Assembly (NCBI RefSeq): GCF_052324685.1
Contig: NC_135213.1
Location: forward strand, 1,405,646-1,469,645
DNA length: 64,000 bases
Reading direction: 5' to 3'
Source of the DNA: Brachyhypopomus gauderio
Lineage: Eukaryota > Chordata > Actinopteri > Gymnotiformes > Hypopomidae
Shown: positions 1-12,720 of the stretch, one piece after another
Layout: the number at the start of each line of letters is the position of its first letter
Position numbering within the stretch: position 1 is the first letter of the stretch
Translations under genes and position numbers: made by a program
Notes under the pieces: model-generated
Told to the model about the DNA's origin: nothing
What the model saw: only the letters and a program-made list of their open reading frames with translations
Database searches by the model: none

Positions 1-648
1 CCACTGAGTTCTTCCCACAGTAACTCTGGCCCATAAACTCAGCAGACGCAAGTGCCAATCAGATGATATTAAGTGAAACGATGAGCGAAATGATTCTTCT
101 CATGGTCAGTTTCAGCTGCAGTTCTCAAAAGAGCCGACCTGCGGTCAGTACTGCCGGGCGAAGCCGGATCTATCGGCTCTCTGAGGTGGTGGAGTTATCC
201 AAATACCAGGATGTCTACTGCTTTGGTGTTTAAACCTTCAACTTTAGTGTTTAATGGTCAAAACCTCAAGTTTGGTGTTTAATACTCAAACATTGAGCTT
301 TGACGTGATGAGAACCGGACGGTTCAGTGACATCTCCCAGCAGATAATCACAGCTGTTTATCTTCAGAGCGCAGGCTGTTCTGAATGCAGAGTTAGGACT
401 ATGCTGCAACACATTCTCACGCACACCAAATTATCAGGCTCACAGCAGCTTCCTCTATGTGCCGCTGTGTTCCGGGGCTGCCTCAGGAACAGTGGCCCAC
501 CCCCTCCTCCCTGTGGCTGAGACACAGCTGCCGGACCACAGGGCTGTCCCTGGATCAGCAGGGAGGGAGCAGACCATGCTCTTCTGCTAGTATCACACAA
601 GCAGGCCAGAGTAAGGGTGGACACAGAGTGGACGTACCCAGAGTCTGG

Positions 649-711
<63 letters not shown>

Positions 712-1704
712 GCACGCAGATGTGCCTTTGCTTTATATGGGCACTCGCACTCAGCTCATGGTCCACAACACTGGCCAGAAATCTGATTGGCTGCTAAAGT
801 GATGAAACTGAGCTCAGCCACTATACAAGTCCAAGATAGAGAGAGACAGAAAGAGAGAGACAGAAACAAAGACAGAAACAGAGAGACAGAAAGACCCTTT
901 TAACTATATCTGCTGCACTCTGATCTTTGTGCAAACCCGTCACTGCATTCGTGTTTAACACTGATGGGAACTTCGCGAGCACAAATTTCACTCTGTCATT
1001 TATTTCACCTTCCACATATTAGACTGAGGTAAACACACCCTGGACCTGCCCCGCCCTCATGACCTCTGACCCAGTAAACACACCCTGGACCTGCCCCGCC
1101 CTCATGACCTCTGACCCAGTAAACACATCCTGGACCTGCCTCACTCTCACAGCCTCTGACCCAGTAAACACACCCTGAACCTGCCCCACCCTCACAAGCT
1201 CTTACCCAGGAACCTCAAACCAAGCCACCAAGCACATGACACCTGAGAGACTGACCTCATTGATGATCAGAACCATCAATGCCAAACACTGCCCCTTACG
1301 CATCACCATTCACGTCACACACACCACTTCAAACATCACGCACACTACCTCACCACGCACGCTGCCTTACACTACCTCACTACTCTTACACTGCCACAGC
1401 CCACATGGCCCCCCACACACCACACACCCAGCCTCAAACACCACACACAACACCTCAAACACAGCACAACCTGCCTCACACAACATCTCATACATACACA
1501 CTGCCCCCCCCCCCCCACACACACACACACACACACAACACCCCCAACACAACACTGCACACACTGTAGTTAAAATGTTTGTCTGGATTCCTCAGACCTT
1601 TGTATGGGTCTGAGCTTTGCTGAGCTTTATAAATCCCAATAACACCAATGTGTGAGTGTCAATACTGTGTGTGGCAGTGTGACACGCATCTCTCTCTCTC
1701 CTAC
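1..1704 (-). other. Intron 1 of the sh2b3-like gene with repeats; no further exon seen
   Basis: The donor of the preceding exon opens this intron. It contains a (CA)n tract at about 664-708, an AGAGACAGAAA-rich stretch at about 836-892, a roughly 50-bp tandem repeat of ACACACCCTGGACCTGCC type (about 1030-1205, 4 imperfect copies), and a CA-rich ACTACCTCAC/CACACAACACC simple region (about 1310-1565) with a poly-C run near 1504. I looked on the minus strand for the rest of the PH domain or the SH2 FLVR motif and found neither. Confidence 0.7.
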
Positions 1705-2673
1705 CTTAGGTGGGTCATAGAGCTCCAGCTGGAACCTGTCGCTGGTCTTCCTCACCAGCAGGCGGCAGCGTGCCCAGTTTGGAGGCGTGTCGGAGATAGT
1801 GTCGTCCACCACCAGGTAGCGGAGCTGCCCTTCCTTCCAGGTGCTGTGTGCTTCCTGCTTGGCCCTGCGGGGCCACAGTCTGCTCAGTCCCAGGAGGTTC
1901 AGCAGCTCCTCCCCTTTCCGCAGGCTACTAGGGGGCAGCGCCCCTGCCGGGGGGGTCTGAGGCCGAGGTGGAGGGCTGTTTTCCACCGTCCCCGAGGCCC
2001 CGCCCCTTCTTTCTGATTCATCCCCAGAGCAGCCGTGGGCAGGGTCTTCGGGGAGAGGGCGTGTCTTGAAGAGCCGTCGCACGCTCCGGCGAATCTGACT
2101 GACGGAGAAGTGATTGACCTCAGCAGGGAGTGGGAGGGGCAGAGGCGAGGGAGTGTGACGTTCTGTAGGCTCCGCCTCCGGGGCGTGGACTAGCACGCGG
2201 TTTGTAGTGTCATTGGCCGGACAACGCAGCAGTTGCTCCTGCTCCCTGGCCCCACCCATCACGTCTGGTTTGTGGGCTAAAACGGCAAACAAGGCACCAC
2301 CCCTTGGCTGCTGCACCGCCTCTCGGTAGTCGAGCACCCCGGAAAAGGAGCTGAGGGGCAGGCAGGTGGTCATAGGCGGTGGTGCGGGGGGCGGGGCAGG
2401 GGGCGGGGCATCCCTGGCCACCTCCCGGCGGAAGTGCTGCTGGAAGAGGGCGCTGAAGTGGCGGCTGAAGTTCTCCGGGGGGACGACATTGTGCGGGTGG
2501 TGAGTTCTAGCGAAGCAAAGATACTGCTGCGCCAGCTCTCGCGCTGTCGCACTTGCGTGCAACTCGCAGAACTCCGTCCAGCCATATGAGGGCGCTATGG
2601 GCAGCGCACCGCTGCTCGGGGGCAGCTGGAGAGTGTTACCATTCATCGCAGTAACCAGCACAGCTGAGGAACA
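1705..2673 (-). CDS. sh2b3: SH2B adaptor protein 3 (LNK)-like, first coding exon (partial gene)
   Basis: SH2B adaptors bind activated JAK/cytokine and tyrosine-kinase receptors and, in the LNK case, dampen haematopoietic signalling at the inner membrane. I start at the ATG at 2646 (MNG...), as in mammalian SH2B proteins; 314 codons run to a donor after 1705 (PPK then GTAGG). Residues about 10-70 are the phenylalanine-zipper dimerisation region, with FCELHASATARELAQQY and regularly spaced Phe (NFSRHFSALFQQHF). The ARELAQQY/FAR wording fits SH2B3 better than SH2B1 or SH2B2. A proline-rich linker follows, then the start of the PH domain from about residue 265 (YLVVDD, CRLLVRK, RFQLELYDPPK). A pyrimidine-rich acceptor lies just upstream (AG at 2674-2675), so the 5' UTR is split. 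The remaining PH and SH2 exons are beyond the left edge. PHETA1 next door supports SH2B3. Confidence 0.85.
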
Positions 2674-3791
2674 CTGTGTTCAAGAGACAGGGAGAGAGAG
2701 AAAAAGAGAGAGAGAAAGAGAGAGAGAAAGAGAAAGAGAGGGAGAGAATTACAGTTTCATTTTGTTATAAATCAGAAGACAACCTGTTAGAAACCTGACC
2801 CAGCAGCGCAGAAATTGAAGAGAAACCACCCTGGTCTCTTAAACATGCCCTACTGTGACAAGTCAAGAGTGGAGCTGGGCACCAGGTTTTAATTAAGACC
2901 TATGACCTTCCAGCATGGGTTACCATGTCCAGTGTAAAGACCCTTCTAGTCTCATGTACTCTGCTGGACCGGCCAGACATTGTCCTGGTACACTGGCAGA
3001 AACCACACACACCGCCCTGCTTGAGTCTGTCATACTTAGATGGCGCCAGATTTTAATGAACAGTAAAGCATTTTGGTCATATTTACAGCATGATCCATTT
3101 GGACAAATAAGCTACAGTTCTGATAGCAGAAGTTAGCTAACTAGCCAAGTAGTTCATGTCATGGGGGGTGGGGAATCTGGGCACAGTTCTTTTCACAGAA
3201 CGATGTTGAGAGGTTTCCACTCAACACGCTAGTTCCTGGCTAGCTAGCCACTATCCCCATTGCTAAACATACACAGCTAGCTAACAATTGCTATAAATAA
3301 GGTTATAAATATAACTTAGCTTGCGAGCTAGCTAATGTTTTGATGAAAGGTGACCTCATACAAAATTAGCCATAGAGACGGCGCCTGTGCTGGTCCCGTC
3401 AGGCCAGACCAGCGAGGATTAGCTGTCACACACACGACATCCTCTTTCGAGGAAGACACAGAATGATGATGATGGTGATGATGACCCCCAAGGACCTCCC
3501 ACCATCGAAGAAGGTGCAGGAATTCAGTCAGCAATTTCAGTGACCACAGAATCACACACAGATACATCATGCTGAGCTGAACTAAGGTAGTGTTAGAATG
3601 ACTCACACTGAGACCTCTGCCTGCCCCCCCCCCCCCCCCCCCCCAACACACACACACTTGGAGGAAGTGAATAGTTAATGTGTCTAAAGTTACTTCATAA
3701 ACCAGTCACAGAACAGTATCATCGGAAAGAATATTTGAAGTAATGAATGAATCAACAGCTATTTGTAAGACTAAGGAAGTCCACGCACACG

Positions 3792-3841
<50 letters not shown>

Positions 3842-4660
3842 TACAGACTTTCATGTTTGATATGATTTATCATTTACACCACTCATCCACAAATCACATT
3901 TACTCTGGGTGAGATCATTATCCGAGCAACTTCACAGTTTAGTTTCCCCTCATTATCATTCAGGTAGCAGTAACAATTAGAATGAACTAGAATTAACCAT
4001 AGTTCACCCATAGTTCAGACACCGCCGACATAGACTACTTCACACTGTACACTGCATACTGCACTCAGTATATACTGCACACTGGTGCCCATGGAAAAAC
4101 TTGGTATAATATCTAGCCTAGTATGCGACAAACATAAACCATTCTACAAGGTCACGTGGACACATGGTTCTGCCTACTTGCGAAAGATTTACCACTGCTG
4201 TTGCATGATGGGATCCAGACACATACCGGAATATTTGGCGGAAGTAGCAGGTCATCTGGGTATCTTTTGCAAACTGGAAAAAATCTTTTTGGACACATAT
4301 TGCACACAGCATTCTGGTCTAGGAGAAGGCTGAACACTGCTCATGTGTGTTCTCACTCATTGACTAATGAACTAAGAGCTCTCCGAGATCAGCGCGGATT
4401 TGTCAAAGCTCCTGCCTACCTCTCTCACGCCGCTCTGATGAGAAAGGGATAAGAAATCAATGAGAAAATGACAGGAGGACAGGAGACCCTCTCCAGTGCT
4501 CACTCATGCACGCTTATCTGTTAGCAGGAAGCATTAACCTACCTACAGAAAAAACACCTCTCAGTGTCAACACACACATACGTACACTCACACACGCCAA
4601 CACATGCTTATACAAGCTCATGCACGCTCACACTCGCACAAGGACCCTCACGCATGCCCA

Positions 4661-4700
<40 letters not shown>

Positions 4701-5420
4701 GCTTGTAGTTTTGTTAGCTTGTTAATAAAGGCACGAGTTTGCTAACGGGACACAAACACAAACAGATATTCTCTTAAACAAACAGATGCTCACAAGCATA
4801 CCAATATTTTGGACAAAGCCAGTACAGCCCACTACATACTGTGTATTGCATACTAAACTCAGTATACACTGTATACTGCTCCCCACAGCAGTATTCAGTA
4901 CAGCATCCAGTATACTACAAATGCAAATACCACGGGGTCACGCAAACATATGAAGGCTTCACGCGCATGCTCCCACACGCTGGTGCACGTGCACAGAGGC
5001 GTACGTGCGCGTGCGTGACGTCCCCTACGCTCGCCCCTTCCCTGGCCCCACACAGCCATGGCTTCTATCAGCACATCCAGGCCAAGCATGAGTCAGCAGA
5101 AATGTCCTCGCACATCACCGGCGCTCGTGCTCCTCGCTCCCGTCAGTTCCTCTTTTGCAGTCTTATCTGGAAACCCCAAATCTCTTGCTGCTTCCGTGAG
5201 ACTCTCACTCCAACGGGTTCGTTAATCCAGACTCTCTCACCTGCTGCTCTCCTCGTCAGTGCCTTGGACATGTACAATAAGCAAGAACGTCTGGTCTACT
5301 GCGGACGCCATTATCGGCGTGTGCCGTGGTGCCAATGTCTAACCCGGTCAGTGCAGCGAAACGTCCTAGCAGAACTGAAACAAACAATTATAGACCAAAG
5401 CAGAGCGGAAGACCATCAGA
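2674..5420. other. Non-coding interval upstream of the sh2b3 coding exon
   Basis: By position this is the 5' intron of the sh2b3-like gene. Next to the exon is a GA-rich run (about 2691-2747; pyrimidine-rich on the gene strand), which provides the acceptor tract. Farther on are a poly-C run (about 3627-3643), a (CA)n tract (about 3791-3839) and a second CA/CACG tract (about 4560-4696). No conserved reading frame was recognised; the open frames here have no family resemblance. Confidence 0.6.
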
Positions 5421-5424
5421 AAGC

Positions 5425-5705
5425 AGGACCAGCATAGAGAAGGGCCAGCAGAGAGCAGGACCATCAGGACAATCAGAGAGCAGGACAATCAGGACAATTA
5501 GAGAACAGGACAATCAGAGAGCAGGACTGTCAGGACAATTAGAGAACAGGACAATCAGAGAACAGGACTGTCAGGACAATTAGAGAACAGGACAATCAGA
5601 GAGTAGGACTATCAGGACAATTAGAGAACAGGACAATCAAAGAGCAGGGCAATCAGGACAATCAGGACCAGCAGTGAGCAGGACAATCAGAGAACAGGAC
5701 CATTA
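5425..5705. repeat. Minisatellite with GAGCAGGACAATCAG-type units
   Basis: Imperfect tandem units built from AGAGAACAGGACAATCAG and AGGACAATTAG alternate about a dozen times. The open frame on the plus strand is a product of the repeat. It sits in non-coding DNA between the sh2b3 exon and its presumed promoter. Confidence 0.85.
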
Positions 5706-6153
5706 GTGCACAAGATCAAAAGCATATGAAGTGGACAGCCTTTCTGGAAGGCCTTATTTGTATGGATATTAGCATAAACACACACAACCACACACCTCTC
5801 ATGTGCTCACACACGTTGTGACATGTTTCACACGTTGAGCAAGGCTAGTTTTAAGAAAAAACTAGCAATTTTTGTCACGTTTACCCATGTGCAGGTTAAA
5901 GGTCAAGCTTGCTTGAAGGGTTTATGGGTAATACACCCCCCCCCCCCCCCCCCCCCGAACCAGCAGGAAAAACAGACCCAAACATCAGATTTGAAATGTT
6001 GGCACAGAAACAATAGTCAGTGCGGTCAGTGTGTGCGTGTGTGCTTGCTCTGTAAGTGGGCTGTTGTGTCATGCGTTGTGTTGGCTGGGCTGTACATGTA
6101 CACAAACACAGAGTATGAGACATGGAGTGTGTGTGTAAGAGAAACAGCATGCA

Positions 6154-6186
<33 letters not shown>

Positions 6187-6296
6187 TGCATGCATATCTT
6201 TGTGAGTGAAAAAGAGTGTGTGTGCGAGAGAGAGAGAGAGACAGACAGAGCAGGAGGCAGTGGTCACAGAGACAGGAAACCCAGCCCTGCCTTAGC

Positions 6297-6405
<109 letters not shown>

Positions 6406-6654
6406 CAGTTCTCAAATCACACACACACAGTGCTCACACTCAGATGTCACCAGTGCTTGGTCATAATGGAAGTATGAATGTGAAGATATTTTCACAGCTT
6501 TGAGATCACCAGGCCAGTGCCCACCTGCAGGGGGCACTGATGTAGCAGGCCAGCATGGCTGAATTAACAGAAGGAAGGATAGAGAGAGTGCTAGATAAAG
6601 CAGCTAAAATGTATGTAGGGCTGTAGTCTAGTACAAGCCACATATGAAGCATGC

Positions 6655-9185
6655 AAGGTGGTAGGGTATAGGAGATAGGGTGTAGGAGGTAGCTATAGGA
6701 GGTAGGTTATAGGAGGTAGGGTGTAGGAGGTAGGTTATAGGAGGTAGGTTATAGGAGGTAGCTATAGGAGGTAGGGTGTAGGAGGTAGCTATGGGAGGTA
6801 GGGTGTAGGAGGTAGCTATAGGAGGTAGGGTGTAGAAGGAAGGGTGTAGGAGGTAGGGTATATGAGGTAGGGTGTAGGAAGTCAATGTAGGAGGTAGGGT
6901 GTAGGACGTATGTACAGGAGGAAAGGTTCTAGGTGGTAGGGTGTAGGAGGTAGGTTATAGGTGGTAGGGTGTAGGAGAGGTAGGGTGTAGGAGAGGTAGA
7001 TATAGGACGTAGGGTGTAGAAGGAAGCATGTAGGAAGTAGAGTCTAGGAAGTAGGGTGTAGAAGGTAGGGTATATGAGGTAGGGTGTAGGAAGTAAATGT
7101 AGGAGGTAGGGTGTAAGAGTAATGGTGTAGGAGACAGATATAAGAGGTAGAATGTAGGAGGTGGGGTATAGGAGGTAGGGTATAGGAGGTGGGGTATAGG
7201 AGGTAGGGTATAGGAGGTAGGGTGTAGTAGAGCTGGGCGATATGGCCCTCCAAAAAAATCTTCGATTAATTTTTTTTAAATCCGATTTTCGATTTTAATA
7301 GATTTATTTTCCTCTACTAAAAAACTACAGATGATAAAGGAATGGTAAAAAAAAGTTTTAATTTATTTTTCACTTAAATTTCCCCTTTGAGGTTAAAGTG
7401 CAAGCAGAAACAAATTGTAAACAAGTGAGAACATTCAGTAACTTTTAGAAGGTTTTCTCCAACATACTTTAAGCATTGACACAATGCAACCTCAAACTTA
7501 AAATAAATAAATAAAACACACCCTCAAAAAATAAATAGATATAAATAATTTGGTGCCCTTTAATAAAATGGAAAACAAATACAATTGAACAATTCTTGCA
7601 TGTTGTACTGACAGTCACGCTGTCTACATTCTGATTAAGAACAGGGCTCCCCTCACTTTAGCCTAAATTCCAGCACTTTTCAAACCTGAAACACAATGTA
7701 ACATTAAAATTCGTCAGGTAAATGTTCCTTCCACTGTTTCTTTATACTACCACAGTTTATACTTTATACTACAATAGTTGCCAGGTTCGCTTTTTCACGC
7801 CAAATTGGGCTTGTTTGGAAAATCCAGCCGCGGGTAAAAATTATGGGGTCGCGGGGTGCGGTTTTTCGGTCTACTTTTGAGTTGGGCTACCGCAGGAGTT
7901 ACAAGTCAACACTAATAATGGATCGCGATATAATACTTAATTTGTCTCCATTTTACACACTCGCGAGGTGCCCGGAGCCGCGCGCTACGGTCACTCGCGA
8001 AAGTATAATCCATTGAAGCGGGTTCGGTGACCGAGGCAGAAACTGCTTAATCCAAAATATCCCGCGGAGGGAAACTTTATTGACAGCGCAACTGAATAGC
8101 ACTCTTCGCTCTCTCCCTCTATCGGTTTCAAACACCTTACAGCGAGGACTTGTTTGGTCTACATCTGACGCCGCAAAACCGAACCAACTCCAGATCACGG
8201 AGCTAGTTGCTCTTTTCTTGGACACAAGTTCCGCCGTCATGTTTGTGTGTGTGTGTTTTGAGGGTGGATGGGTGGGAGGTGCTAAACTCACTGAACTACG
8301 GGAGCCCACAGTGCAGCGTCGGTGGTGAAAATTAAATCTCAGAAAATCGATTTTCTTAAAAACACATCGTCCTTAACTGTAAATTCGAATTAATAGATAA
8401 TATCGATTAATCGCCCAGCTCTAGGGTGTAGGAAGTAAATGTAGGAGGTAGGGTGTAGGAGTAATGGTGTGGGAGACAGATATAGGAGGTAGAATGTAGG
8501 AGGTGGGGTATAGGAGGTAGAATGTAGGAGGTGGGGTATAGGAGGTGGGGTATAGGAGGTAGGGTATAGGAGGTAGGGTGTAGGAAGTAAATGTAGGGGG
8601 TAGGGTGTAGGAGTAATGGTGTGGGAGACAGATATAGGAGGTAGAATGTAGGAGGTGGGTTATAGGAGGTAGAGTATAAGAGGTAGGATATAGGAGGTAG
8701 GGTGTAGGAGGTGGGGTATAGGAGGTGGGGTGTAGGAGGTAGGGTGTAGGAGGTAAATGTAGGAGGTAGGGTGTAGGAGTAATGGTGTGGGAGACAGATA
8801 TAGGAGGTAGAATGTAGGAGGTGGGGTATAGGAGGTAGGGTGTAGGAGGTAGGATATAGGAGGTAGGGTGTAGGAGGTAGGATATAGGAGGTAGGGTATA
8901 GGAGGTAGGTATTGGAGGAAGGGTGTAGGACGTAAATACAGGAGGAAAGTTTCTAGGTGGTAGGGTATAGGAGGTAGGTGTAGGAAGTAGGCAATAGGAG
9001 GTAGGGTGTAGGATGTAGGGTATAGGAGGAAGGGTGTATGAGGTAGCTACAAGAGGAAAGGTGTATGAGGTAGGGTTATAGGAGGAAGGGCGTAGGAGGA
9101 TGGGTATAGGAGGAAGGGCGTAGGAGGAAGGGCGTAGGAGGAAGGGTATAGAAGGAAAGGTGTACGAGGTAGGTACAGGAGGAAG
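6655..9185. repeat. G-rich minisatellite (GGAGGTAGGGTGTA family), split by a transposon
   Basis: Units of about 14 bases, GGAGGTAGGGT(G/A)TA and close variants, fill 6655-7227 and continue at 8424-9185. Together they make over 1.3 kb of strand-asymmetric, G-rich repeat. The interruption is the hAT-type element at 7228-8423. Higher-order structure is visible in the right arm: a block with GTAAATGTAGGAGGTAGGG followed by GAGTAATGGTGTGGGAGACAG recurs about every 150-180 bases. The long open frames (TSYTLPPIPYLL...) come from the repeat and I do not regard them as genes. Confidence 0.9.
7228..8423. mobile_element. Non-autonomous hAT-type DNA transposon, 1.2 kb
   Basis: The ends are inverted: TAGAGCTGGGCGAT on the left and ATCGCCCAGCTCTA on the right. 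Flanking the ends is the same 8-mer, GGGTGTAG (7220-7227 and 8424-8431), the length expected for hAT target duplications, although this 8-mer is also part of the host minisatellite. The inside is AT-rich near the ends, with GATTTTCGAT motifs. No transposase domain is recognisable, so movement would need an autonomous relative. Confidence 0.8.
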
Positions 9186-9229
9186 ATTTTTGTGTGCCAG
9201 GGCTTTAACAGGCAGATATGGCCCATATG

Positions 9230-9611
9230 GCATCTATCCATCCACACACAACCACACACACACCAACAGCCAGGTCACTCCAGCTGAAAGGTTTACACAT
9301 AAACTGAACCGATGTCTTTTCACACACACACACACACACACAAACACGCACACAAACACACATACACACACACACACACACACAGATGGCTCCGGGGACT
9401 TTTTTCCCCTCTATTGTGTGTGTGTGCGTCACACTTCCTCTGAGTTGGCCAGCCATAATGCTCACATTGTGTATGCCCACTGCCGTCCCTACCAGATCCA
9501 TCTCCACCACCACCCCTACTCCATAACTCCCACCTGCCTTCTTACCACAGCAGCCAACCAACAAAAGAGACAGGGAGAGATGGGGTGAGACAGGGAAAGA
9601 GAGAGAGAGAG

Positions 9612-9673
<62 letters not shown>

Positions 9674-9777
9674 AGAGAGTGAGAGAGAGAGTGAGAGAGA
9701 GAGACAGAATGAACTCTCCTGGGGTGGCTGTATGTGGGAAGAGCTCTTTGTAAACTGTATGTGTGTGAGTAATCCAG

Positions 9778-9826
<49 letters not shown>

Positions 9827-10331
9827 AAAGAGAGAGTGTATTCCAGCAGTGTGTGAACAGCTTGTCATGACGTTCACACTGAACTGCAGGGTCTGTCTGC
9901 AACATCCACTTCCTGCATCTGTACCAAGTCCACATGGGGCCAAACTACACACACAAACACACACACACACAAATGTGCACACAAAAACAAGCACACACAA
10001 ACACAAAAAAATGCACACACACAAGCACACACGGTAACACAAACAGACATAGAAAATGCACACAGAAAAACACACACAAATAAATGCAAACAAACACACA
10101 AAGAAATACATGCGTACAAACACAGACCGAATGTACCTCCCTTCAGTTTCATCCATTTAACCCTCCTGGTTGTGCAAACACAGTCTCACTATCTAACAGA
10201 AACTCACTATTACTCTGTGTGAGAAAGAGGGACAGAGGGAGGGAGGGAGAGAGAGGGAGAATGAGAGAGGGAGTTGGAAAGTGAACAAAAATATGTTGCA
10301 GGCATATATGCAGGCACATGTATGCATTTGA

Positions 10332-10366
<35 letters not shown>

Positions 10367-10447
10367 TTCTGTGAAGATGAAAAGCTGTGAAGTGATGATG
10401 TGTCTGAAATCTTCCCGTTTCACTTCTGCAGTCTTGTATCTCTCACT

Positions 10448-10486
<39 letters not shown>

Positions 10487-11177
10487 CAGGTGGGCAGTCA
10501 CACATTATTTTAACTTGACACACATATGTGCATAAATAATCGGAATTCATACATTTTGACTCATTTCCTGTTGAGAAGTCATCTTCCTTGATGGACCCTA
10601 TACTGGATGGTGCGATTGTGTAAGATAACCCCGAAACACCACCAGTCCGCCAGAAACAGCATGCCTGTTCAGGCTACTTTTACAAACACCACCACCATAA
10701 GCCAAGCACTGAGCATGGTGTGGGTGGAGAATCAGTATCTAACCCTTGATCCCAGCACCCTTGCGTCCTGCACTCGGCTTTTTTGAAGACTTTGGCTGCA
10801 GCTCAAACACACACACACACACACACACGCACACACACACACGCACGCACGCACGCACGCACGCACGCACAGTATGACAACAAAAACTGAACAAAAACCC
10901 AAAGAGAAGCAGAACCTCTGTTCTGCAGTGGTACTGAGCTCAGGTCCAGGTCCCCACAGTACAACAGAGTGCAGATTTTTTTGTACAGATTATTTCTGAT
11001 CACCACCAGAGGATGCATTGTGTGCCACGCCAACCCCATCACAGGACTAAGACCTGCCTATAAACTATGGCAAAATATCTACCAGCCATACAAACTACTC
11101 AGCCGTATACTTTATTCATATATGCTCCATGCACGTGTCAAAAGGGTAAACTTGCCGAGGACCACACCCATCTGTGC

Positions 11178-11216
<39 letters not shown>

Positions 11217-11870
11217 CACTCTTTACATAAAAGTGATCCAGTAAATGTGTAAGCACACACAACCAGTCAAAATCCTTAGCCTCAGAATTATGAATAAGTA
11301 ATGAATAAACCCATAGCAACAAGTGCGTGCTGAGATCAGACACGACCTGTTTGCACCGTATAACGACGTCCATGTATTCTCGCTCAGAATTTATTTTTAA
11401 AGTATGTAGAATTCGACCACTAATCAGTAAATTAAAAGCAATAACGCAAACTGATCTGGAGTGGACTAACCCCTTTAGACCAAGTGGAGCTAAACCTTCA
11501 CGTCTCCGTTGTTGTAAAATCACAGTTGTAAAAGTAAACTGAACATTCCCTCTCCCTGCAGCAGTGTTTTAAAACACCAATTTAAACATGACTGCCTAAG
11601 AGTGTTAACCACGGCCAACGCAACACTTTTAAAGCTCTGGGATAGTTTTAAAACTAACAGAAACTAGCCCACATATAATAAACACTGTTCAGCTTAAATG
11701 ACAAATATGAAAAAAAAAAGTTTGAATTATATTGTTTTTCAGTAAACATGAGACGTTTATTTCCAAATTTGAACCACAGAAAAAAAACGAACATCTGACA
11801 CGAGCTCGTTTGCATATACATGTTCTTGTGCTAAAACACGGCTACCGTAAAAACAACTAAACTACTTCGT
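9230..11870. repeat. Microsatellite-dense interval (CA, GT, GA tracts)
   Basis: About ten dinucleotide tracts lie here: CA at about 9320-9385, GA at about 9597-9703, GT at about 9780-9825, CA-rich with A interruptions at about 9946-10110, CA at about 10333-10364 and 10450-10485, CA/CACG at about 10807-10870, and CA at about 11180-11213. Between them is unremarkable sequence. The CVCVC/HTHTH open frames are translations of these tracts. Confidence 0.85.
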
Positions 11871-12720
11871 TACGGACGCTCAAGGAGCGCGAAGGCGGAC
11901 ACATAACGGGAAATGTCATTAGACCATATTGTGTTGCGGCGTCTCACGCGCCGACCAGCGGCCCTGTCGCGTGCGATCTGGGACATGTTCTGAACATCTG
12001 TTCAAACGCGCGCGTGCGGTCACGATCTGGCGAGAAAGAGCTCGAGCCCGTAACTCAACACGTCGGGGCCGCCTGGACGTGACGCGAAGTTTCGGAGAAT
12101 TACTACGTAGTTCGCAAATGTTTCGCCGCGAGCCATGCACGCGCAACCCCTTTAAATACTTCAGCGGTCGCCCACTTGGGCCAGGGCAAATGTGTTTTTT
12201 CAATAACAACTTTGTTATGATTTGGTACAAATATAGTTGCTAAAAGCGCTGCTTCACTATCCATTGAATAACGATGCCTTATTGGGAGAGAACACTGAGG
12301 AAGTCGCTTAGTTTTCTGGCTCGTACATTTTCCAGCACGGTCCTGGAAAGCATACTGGGGAGACTCCTGACACCCACGTTCTCCGTTATCTACAAAGAAC
12401 AAGTAACTTCTGTCCCCAGAGACCCGGGACAACTTCTCAGTCAACTAGTCGTACGTCAAACCCAAGCAAACGTGTTAGAAAACAGACGCACACAGCCGTA
12501 ACACATGTAACATCAGTTACCTGCCAGCCTTTCGCCCGTTACGCTCTCTCTCATGTTGGATGCGTGCAACAACAGCCGTGCGTAACTTTCAGGAAGGAAC
12601 CTAAAGCGCGGAAAAAAATAACAACCTTTTGACGAAACAAGCGACAACGTACATCGATAGACGTCGGTGTGGTACCAAGAGAAGCGCAGTTCAGCCAAAA
12701 TAAAAGTCATGTGCAGTTAT
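11870..12720 (-). promoter_or_regulatory. CpG-rich block, candidate sh2b3 promoter and 5' exon
   Basis: CpG dinucleotides are dense here (GCGCGCGTGCGG, ACGCGAAG, TTTCGCCGCGAG), in contrast to the AT-rich surroundings, as expected for an unmethylated vertebrate promoter. The sh2b3 coding exon has an acceptor in front of it, so a 5' non-coding exon must lie to its right, and this is the only such block before pheta1. A plausible minus-strand donor (GGCAG then GTAACTG, exon end near 12524) lies inside. No TATA box was assigned. This is an inference from composition and position. Confidence 0.4.

Noticed and set aside
2647-2661. Upstream GTG start (LVTA) for the sh2b3 exon
   Set aside because: The ATG at 2646 gives the family start MNG, and the sequence before it is 5' UTR after the acceptor.
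4841-5437. 198-codon plus-strand frame
   Set aside because: No recognised domain, low-complexity flanks and an end that runs into the GAGCAGGACAATCAG repeat; no exon signals.
8421-9233. 270-codon minus-strand frame rich in Pro, Tyr, Leu and Ser
   Set aside because: It is the translation of the GGAGGTAGGGT minisatellite, with no start context, domain or splice signal.
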